19,268 nucleotides of DNA, taken from contig JAQIBO010000235.1 in the NCBI GenBank assembly GCA_027859055.1, positions 1-19,268 of the forward strand, in the 5' to 3' direction. Within the stretch, counting starts at the first letter, position 1. The number at the start of each line of letters is the position of its first letter. Below are positions 8,189-15,115 of the stretch, piece after piece. The stretch comes from Spirochaeta sp. Its GTDB lineage: Bacteria > Spirochaetota > Spirochaetia > DSM-27196 > Alkalispirochaetaceae. Under the pieces are notes generated by a model. The model made no database searches, was not told the origin of the DNA, and saw nothing but the letters and a program-made list of their open reading frames with translations. A program made the translations under genes and the position numbers.

Positions 8189-10678
8189 ATGGCGGATTCT
8201 CGGTATCGAAACATTTTCTTGGGCGATCAACCCACCTCATTGGCATACACAAATCCTCAGAGAGGCGGCGGGAGTCCTCGGATTCCAGATTTTCGAGACC
8301 GACAAAGCCATAGCGGCTATCTGCGTCGCCGGTTCGAGCGAGCATGGGATGCTGCAAATGAGCAGGCAAGTGCCGTCTCCGTATCTGAACGAAACGGAGT
8401 GTATATCGAGTTCGCAGGTGAACCCGGATACGATTTGATGTTCGAGAGCCTGGAGCGCCGGATATCGGGAATCCGATTACTAAACGTGCGTACGGTCAGA
8501 GATGGAGAGAATATCATCACTCTGGCCACAGTATATGTCCCGTACGAAAAGAGACCGATATTCCTCCGGATGATTGAGCGATATGGAGAAGAGGAAACGA
8601 GCTCGGGCAAACCCAAGAACCAGCCCTTAATGGAGAGCATTTCCCAAATTCGAGAAGCGACGCTCGTATCCTTCTGGCAACGAAACGAGTTCGATTCGGT
8701 GCCTTCGGAGGAGCCCGTACGCATGGAAGCGTGGCTACTCGGAGATTCCGACGAACTGCCTCAGCGTTTCGCGTCGATCGCCGCGGAGATAGGTATTGAG
8801 ATCGTAGAAGGGCTTTTGCGGTTCCCAGAGCGAACGATAATTCCGATCGAAGCCGATCGAAATCAACTTGGCAAACTGATTGCCAGCTTTGATGGAATCG
8901 CCGAGTTCAGGCTTGCGAAGCATCTCGCCACCTACTACGTCGATCTCGAAAACGCAGATCAGACAGAGTTCGTACAGGAACTCCTCGGTCGTTGCGTGTT
9001 CGACGACCGAGAAGGCGTTTCCGTCTGCATCCTGGACTCCGGAGTCAACAACGGACATCCATTGATACAGCCCGTTCTAAGCGACCGAGACCGAACTGCG
9101 GTGGTTGCCGATTGGCCGAGCACCGACGATCCTATGCGGCCACACGGGACCCTCATGGCTGGCACCGCAACGTACGGCAACCTCCTCACTCATCTGAATT
9201 CGAACCAAAGTGTTCAGATTCTGCATCGGATAGAATCCGTACGAATCCTCCCTCCGTATCCGAAAGCGAACCCGAAGGAACTCTGGGGCTACCGTGTGTC
9301 TCAAGGCGCAAGTATCTCCGAGATCAATGAACCGCATCGTAGAAGAGTATACTGTCTCGCCGTCACCGCTCGTGAGACAGCCGATCGGGGCCACCCATCA
9401 TCATGGTCGGCTACCATGGATCAGTTGGCATCGGGACAAGGCGATGGCCATCGTAGGCTCTTCGTCGTGGCAGCCGGTAATTCCAACGAGTCCGCCTGGA
9501 CGGCGTACCCGGAGGGTAACCAGCTCGAAGAGATCCATGACCCTGGACAATCCTGGAACGCAGTCACCGTTGGAGCCTACACTGAATTGACTGCTATCCG
9601 GGATCCGTCGCTGGCGGGTTATCACGCGCTGGCTCCGTTCCAGGGATTGTCGCCCTTTTCGACCACGTCGAGAATGTGGCCAAGTACGAAATGGCCGATA
9701 AAGCCGGATATTGTACTTGAAGGCGGTAACGTTGCGGCAGGCCCAAATGACTCCCGGTTTATTCCGGAAGATCTAGAACTGATCTCTACGTCCCATGATC
9801 CACAGGTGGCTCACTTCTCTCCTTTCCGCGAAACTAGTGCGGCTTCAGCGCTGGCCTCGGAAATGGCGGCAAAGATCCAAGTTGAGTATCCGAATGCGTG
9901 GCCGGAAACCATCCGCGGATTGATGATTCACAGTGCTGACTGGACAGATGAGATGAAGAGACAGTTTCTAGGTACCGAGAGCCCAAACAAGCACCAGATC
10001 GCCGATCTACTTCGTACTTGTGGCTATGGGGTCCCAAATCTGGAACGGGCCTTGTACTGCGCTTCCAACTCATTGACACTTGTTTCCGAGGCAGAGATTC
10101 AGCCGTTTGACCAGAAAGATGGCAGAATAGTAACCCGTGACATGCATCTCTACGATCTTCCGTGGCCTGTCGAAGTCCTCCGCGGACTGGCAGAGGCATC
10201 GGTGAGCATGAGGGTTACGCTGTCCTACTTCATTGAGCCTGGCCCAGGAGAAGTGGGATGGGGTGATCGATATCGCTACCCTTCGCATGGTTTGCGCTTT
10301 GATGTAAATGGCCCCCGCGAGTCAGAGGAGGAGTTTGTCCACCGAATCAACGTCCAGGCTCGAGATGAAGATGAGGTAATTGAGACTACCGGGGCTACAC
10401 AGTATTGGAGGATCGGCTCCAATAATCGGCGGCTCGGATCGGTTCATTCGGACATATGGACAGGTACCGCAATCGATCTTTCGCAGTCAAATCGTGTTGC
10501 TGTGTACCCAACGACTGGCTGGTGGCGTACTCGAAGTCATCTGGATTGCTGGAGTAAGAGAACCCGGTACAGCCTTATCGTCTCCATCGAGACCCCGGAG
10601 ATCGACAACGACATCTATCTCGCGGTCGCGACGAAGATCGGAATCGCAACTCCAGTGATGATTCCAACAGGTCAGTGA
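8189..10678 (+). CDS. ietS: Subtilisin-like (S8) serine protease of the IetAS module
   Basis: An 829-aa protein with a subtilase catalytic triad: D283 in ILDSGVN, H319 in RPHGTLMAG, and S550 in RETSAASALA, plus the oxyanion-loop AAGN before it. The usual GTS before the nucleophile is ETS here. About 280 residues precede the catalytic domain and no signal peptide is visible, so it probably acts in the cytoplasm. The final 200 residues are beta-rich and end without membrane segments. The start is ATG 8189, with AAGG 5-8 bases upstream, 7 bp after the ietA stop. A longer frame from 8129 would overlap ietA and has no ribosome site. Its substrate is unknown. It stands convergent to the minus-strand membrane gene fragment, whose readable homology ends almost at the ietS stop, so the cassette boundary probably lies there. 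Confidence 0.82.
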   Translation: MADSRYRNIFLGDQPTSLAYTNPQRGGGSPRIPDFRDRQSHSGYLRRRFERAWDAANEQASAVSVSERNGVYIEFAGEPGYDLMFESLERRISGIRLLNVRTVRDGENIITLATVYVPYEKRPIFLRMIERYGEEETSSGKPKNQPLMESISQIREATLVSFWQRNEFDSVPSEEPVRMEAWLLGDSDELPQRFASIAAEIGIEIVEGLLRFPERTIIPIEADRNQLGKLIASFDGIAEFRLAKHLATYYVDLENADQTEFVQELLGRCVFDDREGVSVCILDSGVNNGHPLIQPVLSDRDRTAVVADWPSTDDPMRPHGTLMAGTATYGNLLTHLNSNQSVQILHRIESVRILPPYPKANPKELWGYRVSQGASISEINEPHRRRVYCLAVTARETADRGHPSSWSATMDQLASGQGDGHRRLFVVAAGNSNESAWTAYPEGNQLEEIHDPGQSWNAVTVGAYTELTAIRDPSLAGYHALAPFQGLSPFSTTSRMWPSTKWPIKPDIVLEGGNVAAGPNDSRFIPEDLELISTSHDPQVAHFSPFRETSAASALASEMAAKIQVEYPNAWPETIRGLMIHSADWTDEMKRQFLGTESPNKHQIADLLRTCGYGVPNLERALYCASNSLTLVSEAEIQPFDQKDGRIVTRDMHLYDLPWPVEVLRGLAEASVSMRVTLSYFIEPGPGEVGWGDRYRYPSHGLRFDVNGPRESEEEFVHRINVQARDEDEVIETTGATQYWRIGSNNRRLGSVHSDIWTGTAIDLSQSNRVAVYPTTGWWRTRSHLDCWSKRTRYSLIVSIETPEIDNDIYLAVATKIGIATPVMIPTGQ

Positions 10679-10689
10679 ACTCCCGTCCG

Positions 10690-10913
10690 TTGTCGTGAGC
10701 CTCTGATCTCACCACGGCTCTACGCAGCCAATCCGGTATCGCGGTGAACGCCTGCCGTTGTCTCGTGCTGAGCCGCACCTCACGGTCCAGCGCAAGTGCC
10801 GGCACGAAGCTGAAGAGACCCGTAATGATGATCGGGTACAACAGCATTCTGCTGACGGAACGCCTTAGGAACTCAGCAACCCTGAAGCTGCGGAGCTGAA
10901 CCTCGGAGAAGTA
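10690..10913 (-). pseudogene. Frameshifted, truncated second copy of the neighbouring membrane protein
   Basis: Reading leftwards from 10913, an open frame encodes YFSEVQLRSFRVAEF and then MLLYPIIITGLFSFVPALALDREVRLST. This aligns with the N-terminal part of the adjacent membrane protein: GLFSFVPALALDREVRLST matches GIYSLVPAIALGRQILLST, with about half of the residues identical. Skipping one base near 10914 joins this frame to the 3' end of that gene (GPYLLLMATPI), which resembles the first membrane segment of the other copy. So a second copy appears to start inside the end of the first and has lost its frame. Recognisable sequence stops near 10690, next to the ietS stop. Confidence 0.55.
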
Positions 10914-11553
10914 CGATAGGCGTAGCCATCAAGAGAAGATATGGTCCCAGAATGCACGCTCCCTCGATGATGACCATCGTGGAGCCCGTATCGAGAGTAT
11001 GCCATCCCACACCAGCTTCGGACCAGGCATCGATCGCCACCACTCCCAGAACCTGAAGTCCCTGCCTGAAGAGGTGGATCTTGAACAGCAGATAGAGGAA
11101 TCGCCCCACACCGTCCACGGCCGCCACTCGATCCATTTCACGCTGGATCAGCCGTTTCCGGCGATTGCCATCGACGAAGGATATGGCCCCGCGGCTAATC
11201 TCCGCTTCAATCTCCATCATTCGTACCGGGAGGCTGTCCAGAAACTGCCGAGCACCTTGCGCCGTGCGTTCGAGGATGCGCCTCCGTATCCATGTGCGAA
11301 CTGGCAGTATCGCCATCACGGTGAAAGCGGCGATTCCGCCGCTGAGCCAGGTCGGGACCATTGTGGTCAACATCGAAGGCCCCGTGGATAACAGGATTTG
11401 GCGTCCAAGCGCGATCGCGGGCACCAAGCTGTAGATACCGATCCAGACAAACGAGTTCAGCTTTCGGAGACGATTCGGATGGCGTCGAGCAATGATTACG
11501 AGCATTCCCACAGACAGTAGGTAGATGCCCAGAAGGACTGAAGCGTGCAACAT
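10873..11553 (-). CDS. Hypothetical multi-pass membrane protein, probably decayed at its C-terminus
   Basis: A 226-aa protein of unknown function. Hydrophobic segments lie near 2-22, 33-52, 70-92 and at the C-terminus (about 198-218). Between them is a charged cytoplasmic-type loop of about 100 residues (RRRILERTAQGARQFLDSLP and onwards). The start is ATG at 11553, without a clear Shine-Dalgarno. The last 13 residues probably come from a frameshift into a second copy of the same gene. The gene is convergent to ietS, and it is divergent from the endonuclease remnant across a 67-bp inverted-repeat structure. I do not recognise the family. The length and the duplication-plus-frameshift state suggest a gene that no longer works. 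Confidence 0.55.
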   Translation of the reverse strand: MLHASVLLGIYLLSVGMLVIIARRHPNRLRKLNSFVWIGIYSLVPAIALGRQILLSTGPSMLTTMVPTWLSGGIAAFTVMAILPVRTWIRRRILERTAQGARQFLDSLPVRMMEIEAEISRGAISFVDGNRRKRLIQREMDRVAAVDGVGRFLYLLFKIHLFRQGLQVLGVVAIDAWSEAGVGWHTLDTGSTMVIIEGACILGPYLLLMATPIVLLRGSAPQLQGC

Positions 11554-11572
11554 GCCAGAACATTACCGGTAT

Positions 11573-11639
11573 TGTGTGCCGATTCCTGTCATGTAGCGGT
11601 TGTCTGTGAGGCGGTTCATGTGACCGGAATCGGCACACG
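11573..11639. repeat. Inverted repeat of 14 bp (13 paired) enclosing direct repeats
   Basis: TGTGTGCCGATTCC at 11573-11586 faces GGAATCGGCACACG at 11626-11639, 13 of 14 positions matching. Inside are direct repeats GCGGTT (11596-11601 and 11611-11616) and CATGT (11590-11594 and 11617-11621). It lies between two divergent starts, 20 bp from one and 33 bp from the other. It could be a two-gene operator, or the joined ends of a lost mobile element. There is no T-run, so it is not a typical terminator. Confidence 0.7.
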
Positions 11640-11671
11640 ACCTTTCTATCCTTGCCCTCGGAGGATAGATA

Positions 11672-12137
11672 ATGCCCTACGCCAACCGATTGCTACCTGA
11701 CCATGTTACCGACGATATCCTGGAGAGGCACCAATGCCTTGAGAACGTTGATCGAGTACCAAGCGATCCTGAGACAACGGAATTCAAGCAGACTGCTCGA
11801 CTGCTGCAGTCATTGTGGAGAGAGTCGAAGGGCCTTCCGATCGGCACACAACCGATGAAGCCCACCGGTGAGCGTCCGGGGAGACATCTCGGTAGTCGAC
11901 TCGCCTTGGAATACGCTCAAAGGACCGGAGCCAGCTTTCTCACAGAGAGTATCGGTGAAGCCGTTGCTCATCGTCTCGAGCATCCCCAGCCTCACCAAAC
12001 ACTCGATGAAGACCGCCTCTACTGCGATCTCCTCTCTTCTATGCCCATGTGCTTCAATCTCTTTGGGGAGCTGTGGGCCGATCTTGCCCTCGCAGACAAA
12101 GCCGTCCACGCCTGGTGGCCGGATACGCCCGGTACGG
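11672..12137 (+). pseudogene. N-terminal part of a PGN_0703-type putative restriction endonuclease, cut off by IS21
   Basis: The 155 native residues match my recollection of the PGN_0703 family of putative PD-(D/E)XK endonucleases: GSRLALEYAQRTGASFLTESI, then DEDRLYCDLLSSMPMCFNLFGEL, then WWPDTPG. In full-length relatives the nuclease residues lie after this point, so none of the catalytic centre remains. The IS begins at 12138, and the frame runs five more codons inside it to a TAG at 12152-12154. The start is ATG 11672 with GGAGG at 11660-11664. No continuation of the gene is found after the right end of the IS. The gene is therefore dead, and part of it has been deleted. The family name rests on memory of its conserved segments. 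Confidence 0.7.
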
Positions 12138-12144
12138 TGATCAG

Positions 12145-12185
12145 CGACAATTAGGATTCCCGTCCGACGACAATTAGAATTCCCG
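12145..12185 (+). repeat. Left-end paired repeats of the IS
   Basis: CGACAATTAGGATTCCCG at 12145-12162 and CGACAATTAGAATTCCCG at 12168-12185 differ at one base and are spaced 23 bp start to start. They mirror the pair at the right end and are probably IstA binding sites. Confidence 0.8.
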
Positions 12186-12237
12186 GTTTTCGTAGGGGTG
12201 AGAAGCATTCAGGATGTGCCATGAAGGAGCGTCCTGG

Positions 12238-13722
12238 ATGAGCATCAACGACCGACAGGTCAGGAGGCTACGGAAACTAATGGAACATCACGGACAACTG
12301 AACATCAGTGCGGCCGCCGCTGGGATGGATGAGAAGACAGCGAGGAAGTATCTGCGGGCAGCGAGACTGCCGAGTGAGATGCAGGTAGAGCATTCGTGGC
12401 GGACGCGAGAAGACCCGTTCGCCGAAGTGTGGGATGAGGCGCAGGACTTTCTGGAAACGAACAACGGACTTGAGGCGAAGACGATCTTCGAGCATCTGCA
12501 GCGCACGTGCCCGGGACGGTTCTCAGACGGGCAGCTACGCACGTTTCAGAGGAAGGTGAAACTGTGGCGGGCCCTCGAAGGTCCGCCACAAGAGGTGTTT
12601 TTCGCCCAAGACCATCGTCCCGGCAAACTGTGCCAGTCGGACTTCACGTTCATGAACCGTCTCGGGATCACGATTGGAGGCCAACCGTTCGACCATCTGA
12701 TCTACCACTTCGTGCTGACGTACTCGAACTGGGAGACCGGGTCGATCTGCTTCAGCGAGAGTCTTGAGAGTCTGCTGGAGGGCTTTCAGAATGCGCTCTG
12801 GGAGCTTGGCGGAGTACCGGAGGTTCACCGCACCGACAGGCTCTCGGCGGCGGTAAACCGACCGGGGCGGCCTGAAGAGTTCACCCAGCGCTACGCTGCG
12901 TTGATGCGCCACTACCGGATCATCGCCGAGAAGACGCAAGCGGCGAGTCCGAACGAGAACGGTGATGTGGAGCAAAGTCACCACCGGTTCAAACGCGCGG
13001 TCGAGCAGGCGCTGCTGCTGCGCGGCAGCCGAGATTTCGCCGACCGGGCCACCTACCAACGGTTTGTCGAGTCATTGTTCAAGCAGCTAAACACCGGGAG
13101 AACCGAACGATTCGAAGAAGAGCGGAAGACGCTCAAGGCGCTACCCGAGCGGCGCCTTGAGAGCTACAAGCGCGTCGGGCCGATGCGAGTGAGTTCAGGC
13201 TCGCTGATCCGGGTCCACAACAACAGCTACTCGGTACACAGCCGACTGATTGGCGAGCGGGTGAGCGTGCGGCTCTACGCAGACCACCTGGAGGTCTGGT
13301 ACGCGCAACGACAGGTTGAGGCGATTCCACGGCTGCGGGGACAGAACAAGCATCGAGTACAGTACCGCCACGTCATCGATTCGCTTGTGAAGAAGCCCGG
13401 AGCATTCGAGAATTATCGATACCGGCAGGACATGTTCCCCACCAGCCGATTCCGTCGTGCATACGACGAGCTGAAGACTCGTCACACCCTGCGGGTGGCG
13501 GCGAAGGAATACCTGAAGATCCTGCACCTTGCGGCAACGGTGTCCGAGGAGCGGGTCGACCAGGCGCTCTTCGCTCTGGAGCGAACCGACCAAGCTGTCG
13601 TGTCCGAAGTGGTGCGACGGCTCGTTGCGCAGGAAGGAGAGATCGATCGACCTGGCGAGATCCACATCGCCGAGGTCAGCTCCCAGCCCTACGACGAACT
13701 GCTGGAGCTCGCGTATGTGTGA
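12238..13722 (+). CDS. istA: IS21-family transposase IstA
   Basis: A 494-aa DDE transposase that cuts and joins the ends of the element. Residues 1-45 form a helix-turn-helix (SINDRQVRRLRKLMEHHG, then ISAAAAGMDEKTARKY). The rve-type catalytic core carries D135 (CQSDFTF), D200 (HRTDRLS) and E245 (NENGDVEQSH). The C-terminal 170 residues are the usual basic beta-rich IstA tail. The chosen start, ATG 12238, has AAGGAG 8 bases upstream; the in-frame ATG at 12214 would place the binding site inside the gene. The end overlaps istB by 8 bp, which suggests coupled translation. The reading frame is complete and all three acidic residues are present, so it should be active. Confidence 0.93.
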   Translation: MSINDRQVRRLRKLMEHHGQLNISAAAAGMDEKTARKYLRAARLPSEMQVEHSWRTREDPFAEVWDEAQDFLETNNGLEAKTIFEHLQRTCPGRFSDGQLRTFQRKVKLWRALEGPPQEVFFAQDHRPGKLCQSDFTFMNRLGITIGGQPFDHLIYHFVLTYSNWETGSICFSESLESLLEGFQNALWELGGVPEVHRTDRLSAAVNRPGRPEEFTQRYAALMRHYRIIAEKTQAASPNENGDVEQSHHRFKRAVEQALLLRGSRDFADRATYQRFVESLFKQLNTGRTERFEEERKTLKALPERRLESYKRVGPMRVSSGSLIRVHNNSYSVHSRLIGERVSVRLYADHLEVWYAQRQVEAIPRLRGQNKHRVQYRHVIDSLVKKPGAFENYRYRQDMFPTSRFRRAYDELKTRHTLRVAAKEYLKILHLAATVSEERVDQALFALERTDQAVVSEVVRRLVAQEGEIDRPGEIHIAEVSSQPYDELLELAYV

Positions 13723-14470
13723 GCTCGAATTGCAGCTGAAGGAGCTGCGGCTGCCGGCGATCTGTGGTTCCTATCGCGAGCAGGCCGATGAAGCGCGTCA
13801 GGAATCGCTGAGCTACGAGGAGTATCTGGAGTCGCTTGTCGGCCGGGAGATCGAGATGCGACATGAGAATCGCACCGACCGATGGCTGCGCCAGTCGCGG
13901 CTCCCATTGGAGAAGAGCCTCCAGACCTTTGACCAATCTCGACTATCCGCGAAGGTCCAACGCTCTGTGAAATCCCTTCTCGACGGCCAGTTCCTCGAGC
14001 ACGCGGAGAATGTCCTGGCGTTCGGCAATCCGGGCAGCGGCAAGACGCATCTGCTGTGTGCGGTTGCACAGGAACTCGTTCACCGTGGACATCGAGTTCT
14101 CTTCCAGAGCTGCAACCTTCTGGTCCAGGACTTGTTGGCGGCCAAACAGGAGCTGACTCTCGGTAAGGCACTCAAGAGCCTGCGCCGCTACGAGGCGATC
14201 ATCATCGACGATATCGGTTACGTGCAGCAGGACAGAGCTGAGATGGAAGTCCTGTTCGCGCTCCTTGCCGACCGCTACGAGAACCGAAGTGTGATGATCA
14301 CCAGCAACCTCCCGTTCAGCAAGTGGGAACTGATCTTCAAGGACCCGATGACCACCGCTGCCGCGATCGACCGGCTCGTGCACCACAGTGTCATCCTTGA
14401 GCTCAATCTGCCGAGCTATCGACTCGAGGCTGCGAAAACGAGGAAGGAGGTGGTAGCGAACAAGAACTGA
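13715..14470 (+). CDS. istB: IS21-family helper ATPase IstB
   Basis: A 251-aa AAA+ ATPase related to DnaC that selects target DNA and activates IstA. Walker A is GNPGSGKT (104-111), Walker B is IIIDDIGY, and SNLPFSKW is the sensor-1 region. The N-terminal 70 residues are helical and charged, as usual for IstB. The ATG at 13715 sits inside the last codons of istA (ATGTGTGA), so translation is probably coupled. Length and motifs are complete. Confidence 0.93.
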   Translation: MCELELQLKELRLPAICGSYREQADEARQESLSYEEYLESLVGREIEMRHENRTDRWLRQSRLPLEKSLQTFDQSRLSAKVQRSVKSLLDGQFLEHAENVLAFGNPGSGKTHLLCAVAQELVHRGHRVLFQSCNLLVQDLLAAKQELTLGKALKSLRRYEAIIIDDIGYVQQDRAEMEVLFALLADRYENRSVMITSNLPFSKWELIFKDPMTTAAAIDRLVHHSVILELNLPSYRLEAAKTRKEVVANKN

Positions 14471-14471
14471 C

Positions 14472-14505
14472 CCTTGAGGATCGCCGTCAGCGCGTTCTCT
14501 CAAGG
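14472..14505 (+). terminator. Weak hairpin after istB
   Basis: CCTTGAG at 14472-14478 pairs with CTCAAGG at 14499-14505, beginning one base after the istB stop. There is no T-run and the loop is 20 bases, so it may only weakly end transcription of the ist genes. Confidence 0.35.
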
Positions 14506-14534
14506 CAAGTGGTATTCAAGGACCCCCCGGAAAA

Positions 14535-14575
14535 CGGGAAATATAGTTGTCGTTGAGCGGGAATTATAATTGACG
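14535..14575 (-). repeat. Right-end paired repeats of the IS
   Basis: CGGGAAATATAGTTGTCG at 14535-14552 and CGGGAATTATAATTGACG at 14558-14575 are inverted relatives of the left-end repeats. Their spacing is the same 23 bp, giving a symmetric two-site end. Confidence 0.75.
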
Positions 14576-14688
14576 CTAGTCAGGAAAACCGGAGTTTCGT
14601 ATCCACTTCACTGTGACCGAAAATGTGACCTGTATGTACGCCCATGGTTCAAACGGCGCTTTCTCGGCACACCAAAATGGAGGTACCT

Positions 14689-14769
14689 ATGGCACATACG
14701 AAGCTACGGTTTACGCTGTACAAGCGCATCCTCACCAACAAATCGGGAAAACAACACAAAGTCTGGTAA
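14689..14769 (+). pseudogene. N-terminal fragment of a tyrosine recombinase
   Basis: A 26-codon frame with a good ribosome site (GGAGG at 14679-14683, 5 bases before ATG) encodes FTLYKRILTNKSGKQHKVW and then stops. This is the pattern of the arm-type DNA-binding N-terminus of phage-type integrases, which continue with aromatic residues after KVW. It is comparable to the start of the intact integrase at 220 (YYLYTRPRKDGKKVFYVKF). No core-binding or catalytic part follows in any frame. It suggests a second, lost mobile element at this junction. A real short peptide is less likely. Confidence 0.45.
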
Positions 14770-14771
14770 TT

Positions 14772-14803
14772 GCGATAGATCGAACCATCCGGTTCTCTAT
14801 CGC
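14772..14803 (+). other. Strong bulged hairpin
   Basis: GCGATAGA (14772-14779) pairs with TCTATCGC (14796-14803), and GAACC (14782-14786) pairs with GGTTC (14791-14795) around an ATCC loop. A 2-base bulge lies on the left arm. All 13 base pairs are perfect. No T-run follows. It begins 2 bases after the integrase fragment stop and could be a recombination site or a folded end of a lost element. Confidence 0.65.
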
Positions 14804-15115
14804 GTTGTATCGGGGAAGTGGAAAGGGCCAACCGCATCAACAAGCGCTCGGCGAGCGGGGAGGAACGGTTTGCTTCAGCTCGCTGTCAATCAATCTCGAA
14901 AGCTTCTCAACAGTGGAAGCGAGGTTGTGCACCATAGCGTGAAGAGAGTCAGAAAACAGGTTGTGATCGATCAGGCGCGATAGACCCTGACTGATCGACA
15001 ACCCTGCGTCCGCAGCCTGCAACGCAACCAATCGATGATGTTTCCGGCGAAATGCGGAGAGCGATCTACCGCCCCCGCAGCTCCCGTGGCACTTGGCTGA
15101 GGCGGGCCCTGGGAA

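Larger units (their letters stand above)
12138..14582 (+). mobile_element. Complete IS21-family insertion sequence
   Basis: A 2445-bp element carrying istA and istB in the usual order, with an 8-bp overlap. The left end TGATCAGCGACAATTAG and the right end (read inwards) TGACTAGCGTCAATTAT are imperfect inverted repeats, about 20 of 25 matching when extended to CCCG. Each end also has a second inner repeat, as is common in this family. Flanks are GGTACGG on the left and GGAAAACC on the right, so no target duplication is visible. This fits a deletion or recombination after insertion. Both genes are intact, so the element may still be active. Confidence 0.88.
14583..15115. other. Region without intact genes between IS21 and brxL
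   Basis: About 530 bp with no complete gene that I can support. It holds an integrase N-terminal fragment (14689-14769) and a strong hairpin (14772-14803). On the minus strand, from about 15070 to 14837, an open stretch reads RRKHHRLVALQAADAGL and then DSLHAMVHNLASTVEKLSRL. It looks protein-like and helical, but it lacks a recognised family and a clear start with a ribosome site. The rest of the restriction endonuclease gene interrupted by the IS is not here in any frame. Confidence 0.6.

Noticed and set aside
14570..14983. 137-codon plus-strand frame as a gene
   Set aside because: It starts inside the IS end, has no ribosome site, and its residues look like random translation across the scar region.
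14837..15031. Minus-strand 64-aa frame as a real small gene
   Set aside because: The residues look helical and protein-like, but the frame has no family match and no ribosome site, and it extends upstream without a convincing start. It is mentioned only as possible gene debris.
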